NCBI RefSeq assembly: GCF_009695605.1
Contig: NZ_VUNQ01000004.1
Span: 1-64,000, forward strand
DNA: 64,000 nucleotides
Source of the DNA: Tissierella pigra
Lineage (GTDB): Bacteria; Bacillota; Clostridia; Tissierellales; Tissierellaceae
Direction: 5' to 3'
Position 1 is the stretch's first letter; every line of letters starts with the position of its first letter. Under the pieces are notes generated by a model, which saw nothing but the letters and a program-made list of their open reading frames with translations, had not been told where the DNA came from and did no database searches. Both the position numbers and the translations under genes were made by a program. Of this stretch, positions 48,180 to 56,831 are shown piece by piece.

Positions 48180-48911
48180 ATGGAAAAGATAATAGAAATT
48201 AAACATTTGAATAAATCTTTTGGAAATCATGAGGTTCTGAAAGACATTAATTTTTCAGTAAATAAAGGTGAAGTAGTATGTATTATTGGTTCATCAGGTT
48301 CTGGTAAATCTACTCTTCTTAGATGTATAAATCTCTTAGAAGTACCCAGTGGGGGAGAGATTATATATAAAGGTGAAAATATACTAGATGATAATCATGA
48401 TATTTGTCTATATCGTAAAAATCTAGGCATGGTGTTTCAACAGTTCAATTTATTTAATAATCATGATGTTTTAGGAAACTGCATGGTGGGACAGAGAAAA
48501 GTATTGAATCGTTCTAAAGAAGAAGCAGAAAATATATCTATGAAATATTTAAAAGTAGTAGATATGGATAAATATATCAATGCAAAACCAAAACAATTAT
48601 CAGGAGGACAAAAGCAACGGGTAGCAATTGCAAGAAGTTTATCTATGGAACCAGATGTAATATTATTTGATGAGCCAACATCTGCTCTTGATCCTGAAAT
48701 GGTAGGAGAAGTCCTTAAAGTTATGAATGAACTGGCTAAAACAGGACTTACAATGATAATAGTAACTCATGAAATGGAATTTGCAAAAGATGTGGCAGAT
48801 CGTATTGTTTTTATGGATAAAGGTGTTATTGCAGAAGAAGGAACTCCAGATAAAATATTTAATAATCCAAGTAAAGAACGTACAAGAGAATTTTTAAGAC
48901 GTGTAATATAA
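48180..48911 (+). CDS. Lysine ABC transporter ATPase
   Basis: A 243-residue GlnQ-like ATPase with Walker [10 protein letters not shown], signature LSGGQKQR, Walker [15 protein letters not shown] and switch His in VTHE. It is the last gene of the lysine-riboswitch operon, with AAGGAGATAGAAT before the start and a strong terminator after it. Confidence 0.94.
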   Translation: MEKIIEIKHLNKSFGNHEVLKDINFSVNKGEVVCIIGSSGSGKSTLLRCINLLEVPSGGEIIYKGENILDDNHDICLYRKNLGMVFQQFNLFNNHDVLGNCMVGQRKVLNRSKEEAENISMKYLKVVDMDKYINAKPKQLSGGQKQRVAIARSLSMEPDVILFDEPTSALDPEMVGEVLKVMNELAKTGLTMIIVTHEMEFAKDVADRIVFMDKGVIAEEGTPDKIFNNPSKERTREFLRRVI

Positions 48912-48912
48912 T

Positions 48913-48950
48913 AAAACTAGTTGCAGCTTTTATGCTGCAACTAGTTTTTT
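48913..48950. terminator. Bidirectional intrinsic terminator
   Basis: AAAACTAGTTGCAGC pairs with GCTGCAACTAGTTTT, with a T tract on the plus strand and A residues on the other side. It separates the lysine transporter and the convergent SASP gene. Confidence 0.93.
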
Positions 48951-48953
48951 GTT

Positions 48954-49136
48954 TTATGAGGGGTTAAAAGTGTTCTTATCATCATTGGAATGTTGTTTTT
49001 TTCCTGGTGCTATATTTTTAGTCATTCCCATGGAATTTGCCATAGTCGTAAAATCATAGCCTAATTCATTGGCTATTTCTAGTTTCATTTCCTCAAAAGC
49101 TTTCATAGCATTTTCATTTATTGGTTTTTTAACCAT
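48954..49136 (-). CDS. Small acid-soluble spore protein, alpha/beta-like
   Basis: A 60-residue protein starting MVKKPINENAMKAFEEMKLE, with the MKLEIANELG core around the GPR cleavage site. The start is fixed by GAGGTGATTCT. Like the SASP at the window start, its C-terminal half diverges from the classical pattern (MANSMGMTKNIAPGKKQ). This suggests a minor or specialised SASP. Confidence 0.82.
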   Translation of the reverse strand: MVKKPINENAMKAFEEMKLEIANELGYDFTTMANSMGMTKNIAPGKKQHSNDDKNTFNPS

Positions 49137-49217
49137 TAGAATCACCTCATGTATATTATTTATCTTTATTTTATATACTTAGAGGATATTTCATACTAGG
49201 TAATTAAATGAAAGTTT

Positions 49218-49640
49218 TTAGCTAATGGCTTCCTTTAGTGTATGCCATGCTAAAACGGCACATTTTACTCTAGCAGGCATATTGGAAATATTTTGAAGAA
49301 CTATGGCATCTTCTAACTTTTCCAATTGATCTTCATCTATGATTTCTTTTTTAATCATAGATAGAAATAGTTCTACTAAGCTTAAAGCTTCTTCCTTGGC
49401 TATTCCTTTTATTAAATCTATCATCATAGAAGTAGAAGCTTGAGATATGGCACATCCCACTCCTGTAAAGGAGGCATCTTCTATTATATTTTCATTGAGT
49501 TTAATCTCTAAAGTAATATCGTCACCACAGCTAGGATTGTGACCTCTTTCTCTTATATCTGGCTCTATTAAGGCTTTTTTATTGTGTCCACTTCTATTAT
49601 GTTCCATAATTAGTTCGGTATAAATAGAGTTAAGATCCAT
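49218..49640 (-). CDS. sufU: SufU-like Fe-S assembly / sulfur transfer protein
   Basis: About 140 residues. The three conserved Cys ligands are present in NPSCGDDITL, GVGCAISQAS and RVKCAVLAWHTL. The insertion between the second and third Cys typical of Firmicute SufU is also present. It receives sulfur from SufS. The ATG chosen follows GGAAGTGG, and another in-frame ATG lies two codons earlier. It overlaps the end of sufS and closes the operon. Confidence 0.92.
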   Translation of the reverse strand: MDLNSIYTELIMEHNRSGHNKKALIEPDIRERGHNPSCGDDITLEIKLNENIIEDASFTGVGCAISQASTSMMIDLIKGIAKEEALSLVELFLSMIKKEIIDEDQLEKLEDAIVLQNISNMPARVKCAVLAWHTLKEAIS

Positions 49641-50868
49641 AGCCAAACCACTTCCTTACATTTTCAATTCCTTCAATAAATCTATCTATATCTTCCTTTG
49701 TATTATAAAGGTAGAAACTAATCCTTGAAGTTGCAGGTACATTAAGATATTTCATTAAAGGTTGGCAACAATGGTGTCCTGCTCTTATGGCTATACCATA
49801 AGAGTCTAAAATAGAAGCTATGTCATGAGGATGAATATCATCCATAGTAAAGGATATTATACCGCCACGCATATTTAAGTCTTTAGGTCCTTGAATATTT
49901 ATATATGATAAAGGAAGCATCTTATCTAATGTATATTCCATTAATTTTTTTTCGTGGGATTTAATATTATCTAATCCAATCTTTTGCAAATAATCAATGG
50001 CTGATCCTAATCCTACAGCTCCTTCTACATTTTGTGTTCCACTTTCAAACTTAAAGGGCAATGGAGCAAATGTAGCATCTTGTTCATAAACATATTCTAT
50101 CATATCTCCACCTAATAAAAATGGTGACATGGATTCAAGAAGTTCTATTTTACCATATAATACACCAATTCCCATAGGGCCTAACATTTTATGTCCAGAA
50201 AAAACAAAGAAATCTGCATCAAGATTTTGGACATCTACTGGCATATGGGGAGTGCTTTGAGCACCATCTACTATGACTACTGCTCCCATCTTATGAGAAT
50301 AGTCTATAATTTCTTCTATTGGATGAATAGTTCCAAGAGTATTTGACATTTGTGCAACAGCTACTATTTTTGTTTTATTAGTTATTTTTGATTTAATCTC
50401 TTCTAGAGAAATCCTTCCTTCTTCATCTAAATACATATATTTTAGGACTGCACCTTTTTCCTTTGCCACTCTTTGCCAAGGTAGGATATTACTATGATGT
50501 TCTGATATGGCAAGAACTATTTCATCGTTTTCTTTAATGAACTCCATACCATAAGAATAAGCAATTAAGTTAAGAGACTCTGTAGCATTTTTAGTAAATA
50601 TAATTTCTTCTATATGTTTGGCATTTATAAGTTTTTTTACTTTTGCTTTAGATAAATCATATAACTCAGTAGCTCTTATACTAAGTTCATGAGCTCCCCG
50701 ATGGGGGTTGCCATGAGAAGTTATATTATAATCACTAATGGCGTTTATAACATCTATAGGTTTTTGGGTTGTAGCACCATTATCTAAATAAACTAAACTA
50801 TTCCCATTTATTTTTTGATTAAATATAGGAAAATCTTTTTTTATTTCTAAAGGGTCTAATTTATTCAT
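49630..50868 (-). CDS. sufS: Cysteine desulfurase SufS
   Basis: About 412 residues from the ATG overlapping the sufD stop (ATGAATAA) behind AAGGGAG. PLP enzyme with lysine in FSGHKMLGPMGIG, the His in ISEHHSNILPWQ and the active-site Cys in RAGHHCCQPLM. It supplies sulfur for Fe-S clusters. Confidence 0.94.
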   Translation of the reverse strand: MNKLDPLEIKKDFPIFNQKINGNSLVYLDNGATTQKPIDVINAISDYNITSHGNPHRGAHELSIRATELYDLSKAKVKKLINAKHIEEIIFTKNATESLNLIAYSYGMEFIKENDEIVLAISEHHSNILPWQRVAKEKGAVLKYMYLDEEGRISLEEIKSKITNKTKIVAVAQMSNTLGTIHPIEEIIDYSHKMGAVVIVDGAQSTPHMPVDVQNLDADFFVFSGHKMLGPMGIGVLYGKIELLESMSPFLLGGDMIEYVYEQDATFAPLPFKFESGTQNVEGAVGLGSAIDYLQKIGLDNIKSHEKKLMEYTLDKMLPLSYINIQGPKDLNMRGGIISFTMDDIHPHDIASILDSYGIAIRAGHHCCQPLMKYLNVPATSRISFYLYNTKEDIDRFIEGIENVRKWFGYGS

Positions 50869-51910
50869 CCATAAGTCTCCCTTCAATTTCCTTGTTAATA
50901 ATAAGTCTAAAGTCTTCAAAGGGTATTTTGTTAATTATAGGTCTAAAAGATGATTCTATAATCATTTTTTTTGCTTCTCTTTCATTTAAACCTCTACTCA
51001 TAAGATAAAAAAGTCTATTTTCATCAATTTGTCCTGCACTGGCAGCATGTTCTCCTTCCACATCATCTTCTTCACATAATAAAGCAGGAATGGAATCAGA
51101 TTTTACAGTAGGGTCAAGTAATATTACATATTCTTCTTCAACACCTTTAGAATGTCTAGCACCTCTTTTAAAATCCAGATTTCCTCTAAAGACTTTTTTA
51201 GATTTATCTTTAAGAACTCCTTTAGTTTCAATACTGCTTAAACTTCTAGGACCTTTATGAATCATAGAATATCCTAAATCCATTTTACGTTCTTTATCTC
51301 CTAAATAAATAGAGGAGAGATTGGACTCACTTGCTTCTCCTTCTAGAAAAGTAGAATAATTTGTACCACTAATACTACTTCCTAATTCTACAGAAATCCA
51401 GTTAACATTTCCTTGTCCTTCAACAAAGGCAAAGTTTGAATCAAAATTTAAAGATATATCATTCATTCTTTGAATTTTGATTATATTTATTTTTGTATTT
51501 TCTTTTGCATATACCATAGTTAGTCCATTATGAAAAGCTTTTACTTCTTTTATAGAACTATAGTCAAATATAATAGTAGCCTCGCTGCCAGATTCAGCTA
51601 CAATAATATTTTTATCTATAACCATAGGATTATCCATGTCCATATTAAATTTTATTATTATAGGTTCTTGTATTTTTACATTTCTAGGAAGGGATAAATC
51701 TATACTGCTATTATAGCAGTCTTTAGAAAATGAAATAAATCTATCTCCTAATCCTTTAACATCATTCATATCTATATCTAAATTTATATTCCTAGGATTA
51801 TTAGTTAATTGGATTTTATCTGAAATATTATTAATATCAATATATTCTTTGTTGTAACTTACCACATTGGGAAAATCAAAGTTTTCTAAATTAATTCTTT
51901 TCCAAAGCAT
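50861..51910 (-). CDS. sufD: SufD scaffold subunit
   Basis: 349 residues, the beta-helix partner of SufB. The C-terminal signature (EGEHAASAGQIDENRLFYLM then SRGLNEREAKKM) is typical. It lies between sufB and sufS. The ribosome-binding site is AGGAGGGATACA. Confidence 0.93.
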   Translation of the reverse strand: MLWKRINLENFDFPNVVSYNKEYIDINNISDKIQLTNNPRNINLDIDMNDVKGLGDRFISFSKDCYNSSIDLSLPRNVKIQEPIIIKFNMDMDNPMVIDKNIIVAESGSEATIIFDYSSIKEVKAFHNGLTMVYAKENTKINIIKIQRMNDISLNFDSNFAFVEGQGNVNWISVELGSSISGTNYSTFLEGEASESNLSSIYLGDKERKMDLGYSMIHKGPRSLSSIETKGVLKDKSKKVFRGNLDFKRGARHSKGVEEEYVILLDPTVKSDSIPALLCEEDDVEGEHAASAGQIDENRLFYLMSRGLNEREAKKMIIESSFRPIINKIPFEDFRLIINKEIEGRLMDE

Positions 51911-51921
51911 TGTATCCCTCC

Positions 51922-53337
51922 TTATCCAATAGAACCTTCAAGTTCTATATTAATTAAATTATTTAATTCAACAGCATACTCAAGAGGAAGTTCTTTTGTT
52001 ATTGGTTCAACAAATCCTCTGACTATCATAGCTTTAGCTTCCTCTTCACTGATTCCTCTACTCATTAGATAGAAAATTGCTTCATCGCTGATTCTACCTA
52101 TTTTAGCCTCATGTCCTATATCTATATTATCATTATTTAATTCAATAATAGGTAGAGTATCGGATTTAGAGTAATTATCAAGCATTAAAGATTCACAAGA
52201 TACAGTGGATTTGCATCCATAAGCATCTTTAGCTACTTTGAGAAGTCCTCTATAAAAGGCATATCCACCATCTTTTGATATGGACTTAGAATTTACAGTA
52301 GAAGTAGTATGAGGTGCTGCGTGAATTACCTTTGTACCAGTATCTAAATATTGTCCCTTTGCGGCAAAGGTAATGCCAGTAAATTCAGATTTGGCACCTT
52401 CTCCCCTTAATATGCTCATAGGATATAACATGGAAACTTTAGAACCAAAAGAGCCAGAAACCCATTCTATGGTTCCATTTTTATCTACCACAGCTCTTTT
52501 AGTATTTAAATTGTACATATTTCTAGACCAGTTTTCTATTGTACTATATCTAAGGGCAGCATCTTCTTTTATAAATAACTCAACACAGCCAGCATGAAGA
52601 TTATTTACTTTATATTTTGGTGCAGAACAACCTTCTATAAAATGAAGTTTTGCACCTTTTTCAACTATAATTAATGTATGTTCAAATTGTCCTGCTCCAG
52701 GTGCATTAAGCCTAAAGTAAGATTGTAAAGGAATATCTACTTGAACTCCTTCAGGAACATAGACAAAAGAACCACCAGACCATACAGCGCCATGAAGGGC
52801 AGCAAATTTATGGTCATTAGGCGGAACAAGCTTCATAAAGTATTCTTTAACTATATCTTCATATTCTATTAATGCAGTCTCCATATCCATATAAACTACA
52901 CCTGCATCCACTAATTCTTGCCTGATATTATGATAAACTACTTCTGAATCATATTGTGCTCCTACTCCAGCTAAAGATTCTCTTTCTGCTTGAGGGAGTC
53001 CCAATCGCTCAAAGGTGTCCTTTATATCATCAGGAACATCTTCCCAGCTATTTTTCATATCTGAATCTGGCTTAATATAGGTAATTATATTTTCCATATC
53101 AAGATCAGATAAATCTGCCCCCCATGTAGGAATAGGTTTGTTATTATATATTTCTAAAGATTTTAGTCTAAAGTCAGTCATCCACTTTGGTTCATTTTTT
53201 TCTCTAGAAATTTCCATTATGATTTCAGGAGTTAATCCCTTATCAGTCTTATATTTATAGGTAAATTCATTTTTAATATCATAAATTCCCCTATCTATAT
53301 CTTCAATAACAGATTTTTTTCTTTCCATATTTCTCAC
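51922..53337 (-). CDS. sufB: SufB scaffold subunit
   Basis: 471 residues. SufB landmarks are PKWMTDFRLKSLEIY, HGAVWSGGSFVYVPEGVQVD, and GHEAKIGRISDEAIFYLMSR with the conserved His/Glu pair. With SufC and SufD it assembles Fe-S clusters. It starts three bases after sufC, with GAGGTGAGAAAT before the ATG. Confidence 0.96.
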   Translation of the reverse strand: MRNMERKKSVIEDIDRGIYDIKNEFTYKYKTDKGLTPEIIMEISREKNEPKWMTDFRLKSLEIYNNKPIPTWGADLSDLDMENIITYIKPDSDMKNSWEDVPDDIKDTFERLGLPQAERESLAGVGAQYDSEVVYHNIRQELVDAGVVYMDMETALIEYEDIVKEYFMKLVPPNDHKFAALHGAVWSGGSFVYVPEGVQVDIPLQSYFRLNAPGAGQFEHTLIIVEKGAKLHFIEGCSAPKYKVNNLHAGCVELFIKEDAALRYSTIENWSRNMYNLNTKRAVVDKNGTIEWVSGSFGSKVSMLYPMSILRGEGAKSEFTGITFAAKGQYLDTGTKVIHAAPHTTSTVNSKSISKDGGYAFYRGLLKVAKDAYGCKSTVSCESLMLDNYSKSDTLPIIELNNDNIDIGHEAKIGRISDEAIFYLMSRGISEEEAKAMIVRGFVEPITKELPLEYAVELNNLINIELEGSIG

Positions 53338-53339
53338 CT

Positions 53340-54095
53340 CTATTTGTTGGAAAATTCATTTCTAATATTTTCATATCCTTTTTTATCAATTTCTTGAGCT
53401 AGTTCCAATCCACCACTTTTTACTATCTTTCCATCAAGTAAAATATGAACAAAATCAGGTTGAAGATATTCCAGTAATTTATTATAGTGAGTTATTACTA
53501 TTATAGATTTTTCTCTATCTTGAAGTTTTTTCACACCCTCGGCTACTATTCTTATGGCATCTACATCAAGTCCAGAATCTGTTTCGTCTAGGATTGCAAG
53601 TTTTGGTTCAAGAATAGACATTTGAAGAATTTCATTTTTCTTTTTTTCTCCACCAGAAAAACCTAGATTTAAATATCTTGAAGCATATTCTTCTTTCATT
53701 TCCAATTGATTCATTTTTTCCTTTAATAATTTTTTAAAAGGAATAATTTTCTGTATTTCTCCAGATACAGAAGTCTTAGCAGTTCTTAAAAATTCCTCTA
53801 CTGTAACGCCTGGAATTTCTTCTGGATATTGGAAAGATAAAAATATACCTTTTTTAGCTCGCTTATCTACCTTCAAATCATTTATTATTTCTCCATCAAA
53901 CTCTATATTTCCGTCTATAATTTCGTATTGAGGATGACCCATTAGAGTATATCCTAAAGTAGATTTACCGCCGCCATTAGGTCCCATGATTACATGGATT
54001 TCTCCTTTTGCTACTTGAAGGTCAACACCTCTTAATATTTCCTTGCCTTCTATATTTACCTTTAAATTACTTATATTTAATAAATTGTTAGTCAT
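53340..54095 (-). CDS. sufC: SufC ATPase
   Basis: About 251 residues from the ATG after AGGAGGGTTTGT. An earlier in-frame ATG would extend through the leader. Walker A GPNGGGKST, signature FSGGEKKK, Walker B LAILDETDSGLD and the switch His in VITHY are the SufC set. It is the first gene of the sufCBDSU operon. Confidence 0.96.
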   Translation of the reverse strand: MTNNLLNISNLKVNIEGKEILRGVDLQVAKGEIHVIMGPNGGGKSTLGYTLMGHPQYEIIDGNIEFDGEIINDLKVDKRAKKGIFLSFQYPEEIPGVTVEEFLRTAKTSVSGEIQKIIPFKKLLKEKMNQLEMKEEYASRYLNLGFSGGEKKKNEILQMSILEPKLAILDETDSGLDVDAIRIVAEGVKKLQDREKSIIVITHYNKLLEYLQPDFVHILLDGKIVKSGGLELAQEIDKKGYENIRNEFSNK

Positions 54096-54118
54096 ACAAA
54101 CCCTCCTATATATGAAAT

Positions 54119-54189
54119 ACCTTATCAATTGATAGGTGTTATCAGCTTTATATATTTATAATTATATACTTATAATTTAAGAAAGTAAA
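54119..54189 (-). promoter_or_regulatory. suf operon promoter and palindrome
   Basis: On the minus strand TTTACT and TATAAT (54166-54161) are 17 bases apart. Between the promoter and sufC lies CCTATCAATTGATAAGG (54135-54119), whose core TATCAATTGATA is a perfect palindrome. It may be an operator, and no known regulator motif was matched. Confidence 0.55.
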
Positions 54190-54313
54190 GCTACTAATTT
54201 AGTAGGAATTAATTATGACTTTATCCTATAACAAAGATATATTAGATATAATTACAAAATCATAAGAATACAATAGATAGAAAGCTTGTTTAGGATATAA
54301 AGGAGAGGATTAT

Positions 54314-55237
54314 ATGTGGCAAAATGGACTAATATTAGTATTATCTATTATTTCATCTACTATGATTGCTGAACCAAATCAAGAAATATTAAATAAAGTT
54401 AATATAAATACTGAAGAAAACATAATAGAAGTTCAAGAAGAAGTTGAAGAAACCGAAGAAGTTGAAGACGTTGAAGAAACTGAAGAAGTTGAAGAACCGG
54501 AAGAAATAGAAGAACAAAAAGAAATCATAAAATTTGTACCAGATAAATTGAAAATAAGAGAAGGTATAGCATCAGAAGATGTTATAAGGATTAAAAGATT
54601 TTTAAAGGAAAAAGGATATATGGATATGGCTAGTGATTATTTTTATGATGGGAATACAAAATCTGCAATGGTAAAATATCAAAGAGATAATGGATTATCA
54701 CCAGATGGAATAATTGGAAACCATACATATGAAAAGATAAACCAAGACATGGAGAACAATAATATAAGTATATCAGAAATAGAAATAGAATTTACGAAGG
54801 ATACACCTAATGGAAAATTTATAATAATAAATAAAGATAGTAATACTTTATATCACTTAAATGGAAAGGAAATAATAAAGAAATATCCAGTAGCAACAGG
54901 AAAAGAACCTGAATATACCCCCGAAGGAAAGTTTAGTATAATCGTTAAATATGTAAACCCAGCATGGGGTGGAGCAGGTAGAAGTAAGCCCATAAAAGGA
55001 GGAGCACCTAATAATCCCTTAGGAAAAAGATGGATGGGATTAAATATTAAAGGTGGAGGAGTATATGGAATCCATGGAAATTCAAATGAGCATAGTATTG
55101 GAAAATATATTTCTTTAGGATGTATTAGAATGTTTAATGAAGATGTGGAGTATTTATATAATATAGTAGAAAAAAATACTCCTGTATGGATAGGAAGTGA
55201 GGAAAAACTCAAAAGTTTTGGTGTGGTATTTAAGTAA
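54314..55237 (+). CDS. L,D-transpeptidase with peptidoglycan-binding domain
   Basis: 307 residues. A short N-terminal signal-like segment (LILVLSIISSTMIA) is followed by a 35-residue Glu-rich linker of EETEEVE-type repeats. Next comes a peptidoglycan-binding domain (IRIKRFLKEKGYMDMASDYF) and a YkuD catalytic domain. The YkuD motif is present as GIHGNSNEHSIGKYISLGC-IRM, with the catalytic Cys. It makes or edits cell-wall crosslinks. The acidic linker probably spaces the enzyme through the wall. It is monocistronic, with AAAGGAGAGGATTAT before the start. Confidence 0.9.
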   Translation: MWQNGLILVLSIISSTMIAEPNQEILNKVNINTEENIIEVQEEVEETEEVEDVEETEEVEEPEEIEEQKEIIKFVPDKLKIREGIASEDVIRIKRFLKEKGYMDMASDYFYDGNTKSAMVKYQRDNGLSPDGIIGNHTYEKINQDMENNNISISEIEIEFTKDTPNGKFIIINKDSNTLYHLNGKEIIKKYPVATGKEPEYTPEGKFSIIVKYVNPAWGGAGRSKPIKGGAPNNPLGKRWMGLNIKGGGVYGIHGNSNEHSIGKYISLGCIRMFNEDVEYLYNIVEKNTPVWIGSEEKLKSFGVVFK

Positions 55238-55295
55238 ATCCTAGACTTGTAAAGAAAGGATTAATTTGATAAACTAACTATATAGATTTATTGTA

Positions 55296-55350
55296 AAAGG
55301 ATGGCTTCTAGTGGAAAATCCACCATGTTGCCATATCTTTTTATTTTTTT
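55296..55350 (+). terminator. Structured leader/terminator upstream of the MATE gene
   Basis: An outer stem AGGATGGC with GCCATATCT and an inner hairpin TGGAAAATCCA are followed by a T-rich run. It may end the L,D-transpeptidase transcript or attenuate the MATE gene. No known riboswitch was recognised. Confidence 0.6.
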
Positions 55351-55378
55351 GCAGTATTTCTTAAATAGGAGGTAAAAA

Positions 55379-56740
55379 ATGAATAATGAAACAACAGACA
55401 AACTAGGAAAAGACAGTGTAGGAAAACTATTATTTAATCTGGCAATGCCGGCAATTATAGCTCAGCTGGTGAATATGCTATATAATATTGTTGATCGTAT
55501 TTATATAGGACATATACCAGAAATAGGAGCAACAGCTTTAACAGGTGTAGGAGTTACATTTCCAATTATTATGATAATTACAGCATTTAGTGCTCTTATA
55601 GGAATGGGAGGGGCACCAAGGGCGGCTATAAAAATGGGAGAGAAAAATCACAATGAAGCTGAAAAGATATTAGGAAATTGCTTTGTACTTTTAATCCTTA
55701 TTTCTATTATCTTAACAGCTTTTTTCCTAGCAACAGGTGAAAAGCTGTTGATGTTATTTGGAGCCAGTAGTGATACTATTGGTTACGGACTTAGTTACTT
55801 AAATATTTATGTTGGCGGAACCATATTTGTGATGATAACTTTAGGACTAAATAGTTTTATATCAACTCAAGGTTTTGCAAAAATAAGTATGATGACAGTT
55901 TTAATAGGTGCTGTAATCAATATAATTTTAGATCCAATTCTAATATTTGGATTTAATATGGGTGTTAAAGGGGCAGCCGTTGCTACAGTTATTTCTCAGG
56001 CAGTATCAGCCATTTGGGTTTTAAATTTTATGCTGGGAGAAAAAACTAGATTAAAGATTCGTAAGATAAATATGAGACTAGATAAAAAGGTTATTATTCC
56101 AGTTCTTATGTTGGGAATATCTCCCTTTATAATGAATAGTACAGAAAGTCTACTAAATATATCTTTAAATGCATCTTTACAAAGATATGGGGGAGATATG
56201 GCAGTGGGAGCAATGACCATATTATCAAGTTTAATGCAGGTCATATTCTTACCAATATCAGGATTGACTCAGGGTGCACAGCCAATAATTAGTTATAACT
56301 ATGGTGCAAAGAATAATGATAGAGTAAGGGAAACCTTTAAACTACTTATAATATCGGCTATGACTTTTTCTTTTGTAATGTGGGGATTGATGATGATATT
56401 CCCAAGAATATTTGTATCTTTATTTAGTAAGGATATGGCACTTATAGATTTTACTTCATGGGGACTTAGGATTTATTTAGGTTTAGGAATTATACTTGGA
56501 GCACAAATAGCCTGTCAACAGACGTTTATAGCCATAGGACAAGCCAAAATATCATTATTTCTTGCATTACTTAGAAAAGTAATATTATTGATACCTTTAA
56601 TATATATATTGCCTCATTTCTTTGCAGATAAAGTATTTGCAATATTTTTTGCAGAGCCTGTAGCAGATTTAATTGCAGTTACTATTACAGTAACAACCTT
56701 TTCAATACAATTTAAAAAACTGCTTCGGGAGAATAATTAA
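55379..56740 (+). CDS. MATE-family efflux transporter
   Basis: 453 residues with twelve predicted membrane segments, MepA-like. Family landmarks are LFNLAMPAIIAQLVNMLYNI, VDRIYIGHI and the repeated TGVGVTFPI. It exports drugs or metabolites in exchange for cations. It is a single gene with AGGAGGTAAAAA before the ATG. The substrate is unknown. Confidence 0.92.
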   Translation: MNNETTDKLGKDSVGKLLFNLAMPAIIAQLVNMLYNIVDRIYIGHIPEIGATALTGVGVTFPIIMIITAFSALIGMGGAPRAAIKMGEKNHNEAEKILGNCFVLLILISIILTAFFLATGEKLLMLFGASSDTIGYGLSYLNIYVGGTIFVMITLGLNSFISTQGFAKISMMTVLIGAVINIILDPILIFGFNMGVKGAAVATVISQAVSAIWVLNFMLGEKTRLKIRKINMRLDKKVIIPVLMLGISPFIMNSTESLLNISLNASLQRYGGDMAVGAMTILSSLMQVIFLPISGLTQGAQPIISYNYGAKNNDRVRETFKLLIISAMTFSFVMWGLMMIFPRIFVSLFSKDMALIDFTSWGLRIYLGLGIILGAQIACQQTFIAIGQAKISLFLALLRKVILLIPLIYILPHFFADKVFAIFFAEPVADLIAVTITVTTFSIQFKKLLRENN

Positions 56741-56831
56741 ATAATTTAATATTAGAATATATTAGGATTATCTGATAGAAAATAAGAAAGCAATGGGATG
56801 AATAAGGAAAACTGCCATATGGCAGTTTTCC

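Noticed and set aside
55296-55350. A known riboswitch (guanidine or similar) before the MATE gene
   Set aside because: None of the conserved cores of these riboswitches was seen. Only stem-loops and a T-rich run are present.
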